DNA from: Hyparrhenia diplandra
Lineage: Eukaryota; Streptophyta; Magnoliopsida; Poales; Poaceae
NCBI GenBank assembly: GCA_015847255.1
Contig: JADLZK010011588.1
Span: 124,001-188,000, forward strand
Direction: 5' to 3'
DNA length: 64,000 nucleotides
Below, one piece after another: positions 22,854 through 34,696 of this stretch (position 1 is the first letter of the stretch; each line of letters opens with the position of its first letter). The translations under genes were made by a program, and so were the position numbers. A model generated the notes under the pieces. That model did not search any database, was not told where the DNA came from, and saw only the letters and a list, made by a program, of their open reading frames with translations.

Positions 22854-24783
22854 TTAACTTGCAACAGTTTGGGGGTCATTCCGTGGTGCCCGTGACCAAA
22901 TCTCAGGGCAGACTATCTTGTACCTCACTGGTTTAACACCAATCTTCATCATATCAGCATAGAGCATCATGGCATTCAAGACATAGCCAAGCATGCACTG
23001 CCCTCGTATCAGTAGTGTATAGGTGAAGCTATCAGGCATCATATCTGATTTTCTCATGTAGGAGAAAAGCTTGCCAGCTTCGTAGTGTTGGCCATCTAAA
23101 TACAGGCCATATATCAAGGTCATATATATCACACTGTTTGGAATTAAACAATCTTCCTCAGTTGTAAAGTTTGAGAAGAAAGAATGAATATCATTGTACT
23201 TTAACCCTGAGTACTCCATCATAAACCTGACTGCATCCTGAACCCTATTCTCTCTGCACAGACCATCAACAAGAACAGACACTGTGATAGCATTAGGTGA
23301 AATACCATTCTCTATCATTTCCTTGTATAGGCGAAAAGCAGCATCTACACCACCATTCTTAGTGTGGCCATGAATAAGAGCAGTGTATGTGACCACATTA
23401 GGCTCAATCCCTTTAGCCATCATCTCGGTGTATATAGCCATTGCTATTTGCATCTTCCCAAGTTTTGAATGCCCGTCTATCAAGGAGGAGTATGACACCA
23501 CATTGGGCTCAATTCCGACCTCAGTCATTCTAGTGCATGTTGCTAGCGCTTCCTCCAAATTCCCATTCCTGCAGTACTCATCAATCAGTGCATTGTAAGC
23601 AGCTGCATTCACATTAGCACCATCTTCGCTAATTCCTTCAAGAAACCTGGCTGCTACCTGCATTTGCCCTCCGTCACAGAGGCCTCTCACAACAATGCTG
23701 CAGGTGAACTCATCTGGGAACAAACCTAAGCGAGTCATCTCCTGATAAAGTGACAATGCTTCTTGTGCATTTCCAGACCTGAAAGCTCCATCCATCAAAC
23801 TGTTGTACACAGGAACAGTAGGAGCAACTCCAAACCTGGGCATGTCCCGTAACATATATTTTGCTTCACTGAATCTCTTCGCTTTACAGAAACCGTCAAT
23901 CAGGGTTGTAAAGACAACAGCATTTGGAATGAGGCCACTATTCAGCAATTCCTGGTACAAAACAAATGCACTGTTGACATCATCTCTCTGACAGTGACCG
24001 CTCATCAGCACATTGTATGTATACTGATTAGGCCGCATTCCTGCTTCCTTCATAGCGCCAAACAAAAGCTCAGCATCACCAATGCAGCCCTCTTCACAAT
24101 GCACACATATCATTGTCGTGTATGTGACCACGTTCGGATCAATCTGCCGTGCAACCATCTGATCCCACGTCTCCTGAGCCTTGGCCACATCACCCTGGTA
24201 CCGGCATGCATTTATAAGAGTATTGTACGTGACCACACTGGGCACCATCCCCGTCTAAGCATTTCATCGAACAGCTCCCAGGCGCACCCAGACCTGCGTG
24301 CTTTCACGAGCCCGTCCAGGATCGCGTTGCACGCTGGCAGCGCCGGCAGCGTCCACAAGCGCCGGAACACGCCTAGCGCCTCGTCGAGCAGCCCCATCTG
24401 GGAGAGGGCAATGACGAGAACGCCGAGGGCGGGGGCAGGGGAGCTGGAGGTGGAGGAGAGAGCCGCGAATGCGGCGCCGGCGCCGGTGGCTGTAGCAGCA
24501 GAACTTCGGCGGGGAAGGAAGTGGAGATTTGGACGAGGGATTTCGTCAAACGGATGGCGTGCGCGAAGTTCTTGGCCGCGACCGCGCCGTGGACGGCGGA
24601 CGCGAAGGCGCGCGGCGCGGTTGCCGGAGGGAGGCGAGGTGGGAGCGGCCTCGGCGGGGCCAGAGGCGGAGAGGCTGTGGCGGCGGCGGAGATGGTGTTG
24701 CGGAGCGATAGGGCGGCGGCGGGAGAAGAGGAGGCGGAGAGACGGGGAGGGCGGCATGGGATGGGGCATTGGGGCGGCGGCAA
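22854..24783 (-). CDS. P-class pentatricopeptide repeat (PPR) protein, frame-broken in its 5' part
   Basis: A single-exon gene on the minus strand with start ATG at 24783. The first part (MPPPQCPIPC..., Ala/Pro/Ser-rich with AKNFAHAIRLTKSLVQ) fits an organelle-targeting region. From 24248 to 22854 about a dozen 35-residue P-type repeats run without interruption (VVTYNTLINACRYQGDVAKA, AVVFTTLIDGFCKAKRFSEA, VVTYTALIHGHTKNGGVDAA and so on). P-class PPR proteins bind organelle RNA sequence-specifically, one repeat per base, in mitochondria or plastids. Two one-base losses break the frame: near 24525-24540 (ATCTCCACTTCCTTCCCC) and near 24243-24250 (AGACGGGGATGG), after which the repeats continue in the next frame. 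Both follow homopolymers. It converges on the LSMT-like gene. Length about 640 residues if continuous. Confidence 0.85.
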
Positions 24784-24884
24784 TCTGCCGTATTTGACTA
24801 CGGGGTTGTTCTACCATATGACGTCATGACTGCACTTCGCTGCACTCCGGCAGCAGCCGGTGCTCAGCACAGCGTTCTCGTTCT

Positions 24885-24985
24885 CCCGAGCGCTGATTTG
24901 TACAGTTGCTTTTTTTTTGCGACCATTTTACATTTCCTCCAATGGCCACCGGATATATTCCACGGTGCAATGAATTTGGCCATGA
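24885..24985. repeat. Copy 1 of a ~95-bp repeat shared with 58225-58318
   Basis: CTCCCGAGCGCTGATTT, TTTTTTTTGCGACCATTTTA, CATTTCC and CCACCGGATATATTCCACGG occur here in the same order and spacing as at 58225-58318. In the second copy the first ~20 bp belong to the end of a Copia-type LTR. Confidence 0.75.
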
Positions 24986-25280
24986 AATTAAGAAAAATAG
25001 AAAGTATGTAATTCAATAGTAGAATAGAAAGCACTTTCTAAATTTTAATTTCAATTTTGGAATCCAAACAGGCCTTTATGGTTCTCTTTGTTCTGGTTTT
25101 TACAAATTTTATTATCTAATACTTCCATAGTACTAAAAAGATCAAGGTGACTCTTTTGCATTTGCCGTTTGGTAGCAGAGGACCCCTATTTCTGGCGTGC
25201 GCAATTGCTTGCACCACACTTAAGGGTCATGAAAAATAGCATACTCACTAAAATCTTGAGTTAATGATAAACAATAATAA

Positions 25281-25580
25281 TTTTTTTTTGAGATTACACA
25301 GTACAACGCAGATGCTCAACACGCACGCACACTCACCCCTATGAACACACGTACGCAAACCCCTACCCCTATGAGCACCTTCGAAGGACCGAGCCCGGCA
25401 AATCTTGAAGTTCAAGTCACCACTGGCGCCCGCTATCGACGGGACGCCGCCTACCACTTAATGCACAGCGCCGGAAAATCCCGAAATAAACCAGGATAAA
25501 GTGTCGCACCCGTGATTTGAACCTCGGGTGGGAGCCCCCCAACCAATGACCTTTGCCATTGCACCGTGAGCCCCTTGACC
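25281..25580 (-). mobile_element. tRNA-derived SINE (300 bp), copy 1
   Basis: On the minus strand the element begins GGTCAAGGGGCTCACGGTGC (A-box region), has a B box GGTTCAAATCA about 40 nt later, and ends in a poly-A seen as T9 at 25281-25289. A 17-bp target duplication GATAAACAATAATAATT flanks it (25266-25282 and 25581-25597). The unoccupied target is present in the other copy of the duplication near 32027-32045. Copy 2 lies at 27116-27422 in the same orientation. Confidence 0.88.
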
Positions 25581-25612
25581 GATAAACAATAATAATTGAA
25601 TATGTTGATATG

Positions 25613-26182
25613 TCATGACCTAGAATTGGGCCAGCCCGGGACGGACTAAAGGGCTTAACGCTGCCGCCGCCCACGAGGGGTCGGGGGGCCACAAGGCGGT
25701 GGGGGGGGGCTCCCCCCCCGCCGCCACCACCTCCCTCCTCTCCGAGTCCAGCCAAGCCGCCCTCAAGTTAGGATTATCTTAGGCTTTTGTGTGTAAAGGG
25801 AATATTTCAATCTATAAGGAAGGCCCTTATTAGGAAATAAATAAATATTGCTTGTAGAAGGTATTCCAATCGTATAAGGAAACATTATAGAGATTGCTTA
25901 GATTACAAGTCCCACTAGCCGGGCTATATAAGCAGAGGCATTAATCTCTTTGGGGATAAGCAAGCAATAAAAAAATAGTCCCTATCTATCTATCTCCAAC
26001 CCGACCACCCCCTGTTGTCGCGGCCGCCGCCCCGCCCACCGCGCCCGCCGCCGCCACCACCGGGGCTTATTTGCCGTGCCTCCCTCCCTCTGCCACGGCT
26101 CTTCCACTCCTAGTTGCTACCGTGCCGCCGCCGTCGCCGCCGTTGTCGGAAAACCGCAGCCCCTGCGCTCTTTTTGGTTGGG
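25613..26182 (+). mobile_element. LTR-like insertion (solo LTR or fragment)
   Basis: Absent from the other copy of the duplication. It starts TGTCATGACCTAG, has a GC-rich patch, then AGGATTATCTTAGGC and CTATATAAGCAGAGGCATTA, a TATA-like and Copia-LTR-like arrangement, and ends in a GC-rich region. In the other copy this position holds a different ~225-bp sequence, so the event was replacement or there was later deletion. Terminal repeats and target duplication are not clear. Confidence 0.45.
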
Positions 26183-26255
26183 TCTTTTTGTCAGCTCTAT
26201 CCCTGAAGTTATAGAGAGAACACAAATAGTGAGAAATAGGAACTATCAATGTTTA

Positions 26256-27101
26256 GGGGCCTGTTTGGAAGCGGGAATATAAAACATAGGAACGGAAAAA
26301 AACGCGAGGAATCGGGAAACACAAGAATTGAATGAATGGGTAAAACAGAGGATTGGAAAAACACGGGAATTTCATGAAGTTGGTGTTTGGAACACAGGAT
26401 TTGAAATATCTCAGGAATTTGAGGGAGCTAGAGATAAACCTAAATGCTTAGACTAATACACAATATTCTTTCTTATAATTATATATTAGAGACCAGAGAC
26501 CCATATGTCAGTTGTGGTTTCATTTGCTCTCGTCCACTCATTTCTTGTCTTTTTTAATGCCTACTATGTCCTTATCCTCTGGTCTGAGCAAGCCAACAGG
26601 AAATTCTTTTGCTTCTCCATGGCCGCTGCTTCTTTCTCTCTCTTACCTTAAGCCTCTTGCGCGTGAGTGACGGCTGCTGTGTCTGCAAGCCATAGCCGTG
26701 GCCACGGCTCCTCCTGGCTTGTCCGTGAGCGTCGTGGTGGCGGCGGCACTGGGAAGACAATGTGGCCGGGCATCCAGCCAAGCGCGGGAAGAAGCCGTTG
26801 GCGCACAGCGGTCTGCCATTGGCTCCAGATGCGATTGGGGAAGAAGATGCAAGCGAACATGGTACTACTAATGAGGCTCAGTTGCTATGAGTAAGGTCGT
26901 CAGTCCATCCTTCACGCGCAGGAAATTTTCCAACGTGTCGAGGTGGATGTTTTATTTCCTCTACTTTGCATATGGCAGAAAGCCTTTCTGGAGGAAAGGA
27001 ACGACGGATTCCTTCGTTCCAAACACATGGTGACGCAAGCAAAATGGAGGAATCTGGTTCCTACGAAATTCCTATGAAAAAACTTCAATCCAAACAGGCC
27101 C
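26256..27101. mobile_element. TIR element with GGGCCTGTTTGG ends (~845 bp)
   Basis: The left end GGGGCCTGTTTGGA and the right end TCCAAACAGGCCC are inverse over 13 bp. The other copy of the duplication reads through this site (CAATGTTAAGTCTAG). The interior (26570-26860) is GC-richer and may be captured genomic DNA, but I recognise no protein in it. Confidence 0.75.
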
Positions 27102-27115
27102 AAGTCTAAATTAAG

Positions 27116-27422
27116 TTTTTTTTTTTTTTTTGAGATTACACAATACAACGGCAGACACTCAACACGCACGCACACTCACCCCTATGAACACACGTACGCA
27201 AACCCTACCCCTATGAGCACCTTCAAGATCTTGGCCGGCAAATCTTGAAGTTCGAAGTCACCACCGGCGCCCGCTATCGACGGGGGACGTCGCCTACCAC
27301 TTAATACCGGCCGGAAAATCCCGAAATAAATCCGGGATAAAGTGTCGCACCCAGGATTTGAACCCGCGGGTGGGAGCCCTCCAACCAATGACCTTTTACC
27401 ATTGCACCGTGAGCCCCCTTGA
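27116..27422 (-). mobile_element. tRNA-derived SINE (307 bp), copy 2
   Basis: Same family and orientation as 25281-25580: T16 (poly-A) at 27116-27131, B box GGTTCAAATCC and A-box region near 27400. Target duplication CTAAATTAAG at 27106-27115 and 27423-27432. The empty site CTAGATTAAGCTC is present near 32361. Confidence 0.88.
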
Positions 27423-27638
27423 CTAAATTAAGCTCTTTTTGGTTGGGCCATAGGGCTTAATATTAACCGATTCTACTCCTGCTTGCTAGAAGCGACCAAA
27501 CGGTAGGCACTTATACCTATTAAACTCACTGTTAGAATAACACGTCATATTGTGACGAGCGGTTCGGTCCGCAGCAGCTACTAGCAAGCATCAACAACAG
27601 CACAACACCCAGTGGCAGATCTGCAAGGGGGTAGGGGG

Positions 27639-28943
27639 CAATGACGGAGCTAGGAATTTACGGCTGGGTATGCCAAATGCTGTTGCTGCAAAAACGGAGC
27701 CGCTGCAGCCGGCGGCTCCTTCACACTGCGACTAAGATGGGAGGAAAAGGGGCAGAGCCGCAAAGTAGAGGAAGGAAAAGGACTGAACAGGAAGTGGCGG
27801 CTGCCCGCTGGCGATGCCGCGCCGTCGCTGGATCGGACTAGGAGGTCAGCTGTCGGGGGGAGGGGAGGTGGTAGCGTCGTGCTGCCGTCGGCCTGTGCGC
27901 GGGTCAAAGGATTGCAAGCAGATTGGGGCATTCCGGCAAGAGACGAGCATGTACAACTCTAATTTTAGGTTTCTATGATTTAGTTCCTTCATGGGTGCTA
28001 ATATGTGTTAGGATCCGAGTGGCGGTGAACGACGCCGATGAGCACTGACCGGTGTGGACGAACACAGACCAAGCTAGAACACATGCTACACTTGGGAACA
28101 CGTTGAACACAAAGTTTGATGCTGCTAATATAGACATCATCTTCTAGTGCATATATTTAATTAAATACACAAAGGTAAAGCGATAAGCCATTTTCCACGC
28201 GTAGTTGGCACGTCCATCCCTACACCCACAACGTAAATGACGGAGAGCTTCAGTTCGCGAGCTATTCTCGGTCATGGACTGTTACGACGTGCACAACAAC
28301 CTACTCCTAATGCTCATGCACCCATACATAAAAGGAAAGATGCATACCAGTGGCGGAGTGGCGGAGCCAGCAATCTGGCAAGGTTAGGCGCTTGCCACAC
28401 CTAAAAATCTATATAAAATGCTCAATATACATAGTATACGCATACATCCATGCACGGTAGTCTGTTGGTCCGGTGGCTAGCGGCTGCTGGGTTTCATCCT
28501 GATGGCTATAATTAGCAAACCAAATGGACAGTGCTGATGGCTATAAGTAGGGAGGCGAATCGGTCAACACGGCTCGCTTCAAGGTCAGCGGACGACGACT
28601 GATTGTGAAACGATGGCAAACAAGAGCAAATACGTAAAGAAAGGTACTTATTTATTTTTGAAAATTAGAGTTCTAGTTAGATTTACTGGTCTTTTTTTAT
28701 TTTGAACTAGGGACCCTTATAGTTTTACTCTAAATTTTTCAGTTTTATATAAACCCCGCCACACCTCAAAACTGTTCCTGCCTCCGCCACATTGCATACT
28801 AAATATAGCAAAACTTAACAAACAATATGAAGCTAGAGCAAGAATGTATGAGATACATATATAAACATGCATACTTATTAAATTTTACCTTAAATCATGG
28901 GTATGCCAAGGCATACAGGGGCATACCCCTGGCGTCGTCCATG
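27639..28943. mobile_element. Non-autonomous hAT element (~1.3 kb)
   Basis: It starts CAATGACGGAGCTAGG and its inverse end reads CATGGACGACGCCAGG, an imperfect hAT-like inverted repeat. GTAGGGGG flanks it as an 8-bp duplication (27631-27638 and 28944-28951). The other copy of the large duplication lacks it. It contains another hAT MITE at 28348-28791. No transposase is recognised. Confidence 0.75.
28348..28791. mobile_element. hAT MITE nested inside another hAT element
   Basis: Starts CAGTGGCGGAG and ends CTCCGCCACA. TGCATAC occurs on both sides (28341-28347 and 28793-28799) with one mismatched base completing 8 bp. Its ends match the MITE at 8978-9442, so the two are the same family. Confidence 0.78.
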
Positions 28944-29040
28944 GTAGGGGGGCTCTGGGCCCCCTAAGTGCAGCTAAGCCTATTGCTATAGTAAAAGCAA
29001 AAAATCACCATTAAATCTTCATGCAAATCAATATCTCCTT

Positions 29041-31913
29041 TTATTTTTTTTCCACCCGAGATTCCTCATTTCCATTAACTCAACGGAAATACACAAGTGT
29101 TTAGAGTTTCCAGAAGAAGCAAAAGAGCAGGCAGTTCAGCGCCTAAGATGTAAAACCTGCTGACATGCAGCAACTAAAGCCTGTTCTTACAACTTACTAC
29201 TACGTCTTGTGAGCTACCTTATTCAGGTACCCAAACAGACATCAAAGCGGTAACCAAGACATTATAACTAGAAACTCTCCAGCGACTCAACTGAAACATC
29301 AAAGATAACGAAATGGTCTTCAGATAACCATCTTGCTTCAGAACTGATTTTCAGAAGTTTGTCAGGTCTTGATCGTCCAGCCACCTTGCACTTGCATTGT
29401 TTAAGACTCCAATTCTTCGTCTTCCATCATCTGCTCGTCAGCACCTTGAAGCAACAGTATGTCAATTTGCCTTGCTGTCTGTTCACGCAGTAAGTTCTTA
29501 GCAATTTGTAGCATCGAGTTAGCTCCAGAAATCCAGAACGCCTTGTCATCCTCTGCAAACAATCCTGCCCAGTACACCATAAAAGAATGAGCTTGACAGA
29601 AGATCTCAACTGGATTCTTAATGATCTTATTATCAAAAATTGCTTTGTTTCTAACTTTCCAAATAGTCCAACATATGGCTCCTATTCCTACAACATGAAA
29701 ATCTTGCCCATAAGGTATCCAAAAATGGCACCAATCCCAGCACTGATCAAAATTTTGTGGAATATTCGATGCTCCCACACAAATTGCAATGATTGACCAC
29801 ATTACTTTAGCTAAAGGACAGGTAAAGAATAAATGAGTAACAGTTTCAAATTGGCTACAGAAAGCACAGCTAGTATCTTCCAATTCCTTTTATCTAAATT
29901 TTCTTTAGTCAAAACTGCATCTCTAGAAATTTGCCAAAAAAAAAAAAATCTTTTATTTTCTCAGGGATCCTACTTTTTCAAATAACTCTATAATAAGTTC
30001 CAGAATCAGAGATTGTCAGTGACTCATATAAAGATTTGACAGTAAACTTCTTCTTTTTATTGAGTTTCCACAAAACATTGTCGATTGTTCTTTAAATATG
30101 AAATTATTCATGTCACACAAAATATCATTCCAGCAACTTCTTAAAGAAAAGTCCAGCCATCTTCTGAAACTAATCTTAGCACCATTCCTAACTTCAAGTA
30201 CAGAGATCTGCTTATTTTTAGCTAGTTCAAATAGAATAGGGAATTTAACACACATTGAGACATCATACAACCAAGGGTCAAGCCAAAATCTGATTAAGTT
30301 TCCATTCCCACATTCCACTTCTCTTCCTTGTAAGTAAATCTCCTTTAATTTCAACAAATCAGCCCACATTGGAGAATCATTGATTTTATGAGTGACCTCA
30401 TGGATGTTTTTGTTTTTCATATATTTATATCTAACAATTGTTTGCCACAACCCATCTTCCTTTTCTAACTTCCACCACCATTTACACATCAAACTCATAT
30501 TCATTTTTTTCTCAACTCTTTAATCCCTAACCCTCCTTTTTTTTTCTTACTCTTGCAGATTATTACCCATTTAACTAGGTGATATTTTTTTTCTTTAAAC
30601 TCCCCTCTTGCCGAAAAAAGATCTTCTCTGTTTCTCCATACTTTCCACAGTAGTCTTGGGGAATAGATAAACCGACACATATGATAAGTTGGTGTGTTGT
30701 TAAAACTAGATTCAATCAGCACTTTCCTCCAAGCCATTGACATTAAGCCACCCGCCAAATATCTAACTTCTTACTGTCTTTTTCAACCAAAGGTAACCAA
30801 TCTTTTACCTTTAACCTGCTTGGGCTGACAGGCACACCCAAGTATTTAATTGGAAACACACCTATTTGACAGTTAAAAAATCAGCAAAGCTACAACCCAA
30901 CTCCTCATTGTCATTTATCATGAAAACCTCACTTTTGCTAAAATTTATTTTCAACCCAAAGAAGTCTTTCAAACAGAATAACAGAAATTTCATGTTCTTA
31001 GAATTCTCCATATCATTCTTTAGAAAAATAATTGTATCATCGGCATATTGCAAAATTGCTACCCCATTAGGAATGATGTGACTTATCAAACCAACTATTA
31101 ACCCATTCTCCTGTGCACTATGAATCAATCTTGTTAAACAATCAGCAACAAAGTTAAAACAGAATAGGAGACAATGGATCTCCCCTGTCTCACACCTTTG
31201 TAACTTTTAATGTAAGGTCCAATTTTGTTATTTATCTTCACACTAACAAAGTCCCACCTGAAACAACTTTCCTCATCCAATCACACCAAATCTTTTGGAA
31301 ACCTCTTTTTCAAAGCATTCAAACAACAACTTCCAATTAACCTTTTCATAAGCCTTTTCAAAGTCTAATTTCAGCACCACACCTATTTCTTTTTTCTCCT
31401 CTTAGTTTCATGCAATATTTCATGTAAACAAGCAATTCTCGATACAATGTGTCTATTTTTCATAAATGCTGTTTGGGTGTGATGAATTAACTTCTCACCA
31501 CCCCTTCAAGTCTAATTGTCGAGAACTTTTGTGAAAAGTTTATACAAGCAGTTTAGCAAACATATAGGTATATATTGCTGTATTCTAGAAGCATCATCTA
31601 CTTTTTGGTAATAAAGTGATAATACCATAATTCAATCTACTAATCTCCATGTTTCCAGTATAAAAGTCATCAAATAGTTTAACAATGTCATCTTTAATAA
31701 TATACCAGCAACTTTGATAAAACTCAATTAGAAATTTATCAGGACCAGCAGCTTTGTATTTTTCCATCATATTTAGAGCTTTCTTTATTTCAGGTTCACT
31801 AAACTTCCTACATAACAACTCATTATCACCTTCTGAAACTTTGGCAATTTTTGACCAGAAATCATCATCAGCTTTTAATATCATGTTCCATAGGTGGACC
31901 AAACAACTCAGAG
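29041..31913 (-). mobile_element. 5'-truncated L1-type LINE with decayed ORF2
   Basis: Minus-strand coding pieces lie in the order of a plant LINE ORF2. The reverse transcriptase N-terminal part is at 31923-31594 (KYKAAGPDKF motif region). The catalytic YADD box is at 31128-30862 (ILQYADDTIIFL). C-terminal RT and connection pieces follow at 30758-30501 and 30504-30016. A zinc-binding RT-associated domain is at 29883-29401 (CAFCSQFETVTHLFFTCPLA). Frames shift and stop between pieces, so it is dead. The 3' end is the T-rich tract at 29039-29053. ATATCTCC flanks it at 29031-29038 and 31914-31921. Endonuclease and ORF1 are missing, which fits 5' truncation on insertion. Confidence 0.88.
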
Positions 31914-31953
31914 ATATCTCCATTTATTAAGTCAACCTTCTGCCTTCAAGAAA

Positions 31954-32700
31954 GGCGTGCGCAATTGCTTGGATGACACTTATAACCATCGTGAAAAATA
32001 GCATAGCCACTCAAATCCTGAGTTAATGATAAAAATAACAATTGCATATGTTGATATCTAAATATGTAGCAAAAAACAAAAATCAATTTTTCATTATACA
32101 AAACTCACCAGTTACATGTCCCAAAAGAGCAGCTTGTTCATCTGGAGATGATGTAGGCCCCAAAAATAGTGAACGCCCACTAGTGTGGTGATAATGTATG
32201 CCACTAGGGCTGTTAATAAGAGGTTGCATGCTCCTGTTGTTTTGCATGCTCGCATGATCCTGTTGTTCATGATGGTGATGTCCTTTTTGTCAGCTCTATC
32301 CCTAAAGTTACTGGGAGAACACATATGGTGAGAAATTGGAACTATCAATGTTAAGTCTAGATTAAGCTCTTTTTTGGTAGGGCCATAGGGCTCAGTCTTA
32401 ACTGATTCTACTCCTGCTGTGCAGAAGCGACCACATGGTAAACACTTCTAACTTACCGTAATTGGTGCTCGACTAGAGAATGGGGTTGTTGGAACAACAT
32501 GCCATAATGTGACGAGCGGTTCAATCCCCAGCTGCTACTAGCAAGCAGCAACAACAACGCAGCGGCCTAGTGGCGGATCCACAGGGGGCCTAGGGGCTCT
32601 GCCCCCTAAGTGCAGCTAATCAAGCCTAATTATTGTAGCAAAAAGGAAAAAAAATCACCATTAAATCTTCATGCAAATCAACATCTCCATTTATTGTATG
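31954..32700. repeat. Right copy of the ~750-bp direct duplication (uninterrupted)
   Basis: This continuous stretch matches, piece by piece, the scattered fragments in 25194-29040 and preserves the pre-insertion sequence for the SINE, MITE and hAT sites there. I recognise no gene in it. The text CATTGTATGAACACAACAC at its right edge recurs about 85 bp further on. Confidence 0.85.
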
Positions 32701-33815
32701 AACACAACACTAGTAGCAGGGACCTTGGTAATCAACGTAGGCAGCAACAAGGCAACACAGGTAGCTTAAGAGGTGTCATTGTATGAACACAACACGATAC
32801 AAACAAGATTTATTATGTGAGGGGCAAAATCAGCATCAGGTTGATCCGGTCTTTGGCTCATCCGGTCGTATATGTCGAAGTTCTTAGTGTGGTTTTCAGA
32901 AACTGTGGTCAGATTCCCAACCTTGATCACCATCGTTTGAGTTGCGTCGAGGTGTAACTGCAAGTATTGGTCAGGATTTGTAAGCATAGTGTTGTATATG
33001 TATAAATCTAAGAAACATATAGGCTTAATTGGCATGCATCTACAATGTTGTGCACCGACCGTCATAGTCAGGGGCCCCACCTGGTCAATCTATAGGAAGA
33101 GTTGCATAAGATAAGACAATGTTTACAATGATATCTTTATTATTACAAAGAATCATAACGAAACTACATATATCTGGGGCTATAATAATGTTAATTGACG
33201 ATGCAGCCAACTATTTTACACTATGTTTTCGTATGTTTTTCTCATTTTATGTTAAGACAAAGAGGTTGTATGTTGATAGACCATTTATAACTGTAATTAT
33301 ATATTTGAGCTATATCTAGGGTAGAAAGTATGGTGACAAAACAAAAGACCTTGGACATGTGAACAAATATAAAGTAAATATAAATCTCTTTATCACAGTT
33401 TAGCCACAGAAAAATTCTAAATTATTTATTGTGAGTTGTTTAATTATATGGGCTGATTGTTTTTTTTTAACTCATCCATTTTGCTATATATCTATACATT
33501 ATTATATCTAAATGCGTAGCAAAATGAATATACCAAAAAAGTCAAAGCTACTTACAATTTAGAATAGAAAGAGTACTCATGAGGAGTTTGGTCACTAACA
33601 TTAGTTGTGCATGTGAAGTACAATTTATGTTTTCAAATGTACCCCTAACTAGATTAGTGTTTTTAAATACTAAACGGACCGTTATCACCCATAGTTTGAC
33701 CATTATTCAGGCTCAGCGATCCATTAGACATGCTAATGGTCAATTAAAATAGGATAAACAACCTTTGTAGTGTTTCAACGGTGTTTAAATGATGGATTAT
33801 ACATCTTTTGGCCCA
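32701..33815. other. AT-rich intergenic DNA with an unassigned open frame
   Basis: A 104-codon minus-strand frame at 32766-33080 (for example LQLHLDATQTMVIKVGNLTT) has protein-like composition but no family I recognise, and no promoter or second exon can be identified. The rest is AT-rich without visible structure. Confidence 0.35.
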
Positions 33816-33818
33816 TAT

Positions 33819-34656
33819 CACTACTACAAAGAATCTCCTGCAAGACGCTTCTATTTTATTAATGCGACGGTTAAAAAAACAGCCACGGTTAATGCTTTGA
33901 TTAACATGTTGTTTTTTAATTAATCAATGCGGTTAAAAAAACCACCTCGTAAAATTGATTAACCGTGGCGGTTTCAATAACAAAACCCCCACAAAACATA
34001 TCTATTTTGTGGCGGTTATTATACAATAGCCCGCCACCGTTAATGGGCTCGGGACTAGCCAAGCCGGCGAATTTTGCGGTCCATTCTAATTTATTGGGCA
34101 ACTATATATGCATCACTTAACACCAGCCACTTCTCTCACCTCTCTCACACCAGCCGACACTTCACACTCCCACCGCAACTAACTCTCCCACCTTCAACCT
34201 CGGGTGGCGCAGGCACACGAGCTGACGGAGTGAGGCAGCTCGCGGCGCTGGTGCAAAAGGCGTGCGACCCGGCGGCGCGAGGCACTTGAGCGCGCGACTA
34301 GCATCACGAGCAGCACGGTGGTTGGGCGGTGGCTCCCATTGGTAGTGGCGACCTCATCCTCTTCTCCCTCCACTCGCGCAGATCCGGAGTGGCCACGGCG
34401 GACGCGGACACGCCAATCCCGCGAGCTTGCCGGCGGGCTCGCTAGATCCGCCCCTGGCTGGCCGATCGAGCTCTCGTGGTGGTGGAAGGGGCAGATCCGG
34501 TGGCGATGGCGGATCCGGTGGCGGTGGCACAAATCCCGGCCCATTAGGGTGTGGGATGTGCTTTTTCGATTAACCGTTGTGGTTTTGGCGAGTAACCGTG
34601 GCCTTTCGTTGGTAGCGGTTTCAAAAACTGTCATGGTTAATCTTTTATGTGTAGTG
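33819..34656. mobile_element. Non-autonomous CACTA element (838 bp)
   Basis: Starts CACTACTACAAAGAATC and ends TCTTTTATGTGTAGTG, CACTA-type inverted termini, flanked by the 3-bp duplication TAT (33816-33818 and 34657-34659). Subterminal motifs such as AACCGTGGCGG and GGTTAAAAAAAC recur on both sides, as expected for CACTA transposase binding regions. A GC-rich central piece (34190-34560) may be captured DNA; no protein family is recognised. Confidence 0.85.
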
Positions 34657-34696
34657 TATAGTGCTTAGTGGTGCCAACACTTAATTTCCTATCGAA

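Larger units (their letters stand above)
25194..29040. repeat. Left copy of an old ~750-bp direct duplication, expanded by nested insertions
   Basis: Pieces at 25194-25280/25598-25612, 26183-26255, 27102-27115/27433-27630 and 28950-29040 align in order with the continuous sequence 31954-32700. Shared anchors include GGCGTGCGCAATTGCTTG, TTTTTGTCAGCTCTATCCCT, GATTCTACTCCTGCT, GTGACGAGCGGTTC and CCCCCTAAGTGCAGCTAA. The gaps are filled by two SINEs, a GGGCCTGTTTGG element, an LTR-like block and an hAT element with another hAT inside it. Confidence 0.85.

Noticed and set aside
25281..25580. tRNA-like B box taken as a tRNA gene
   Set aside because: No cloverleaf can be drawn. Poly-A tail and target duplication show a SINE.
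25194..32700. The two ~750-bp repeats as LTRs of a retrotransposon around the LINE
   Set aside because: The LINE between them has its own target duplication and opposite logic of ends. No primer-binding site or polypurine tract flanks it, and the repeats lack TG...CA termini.
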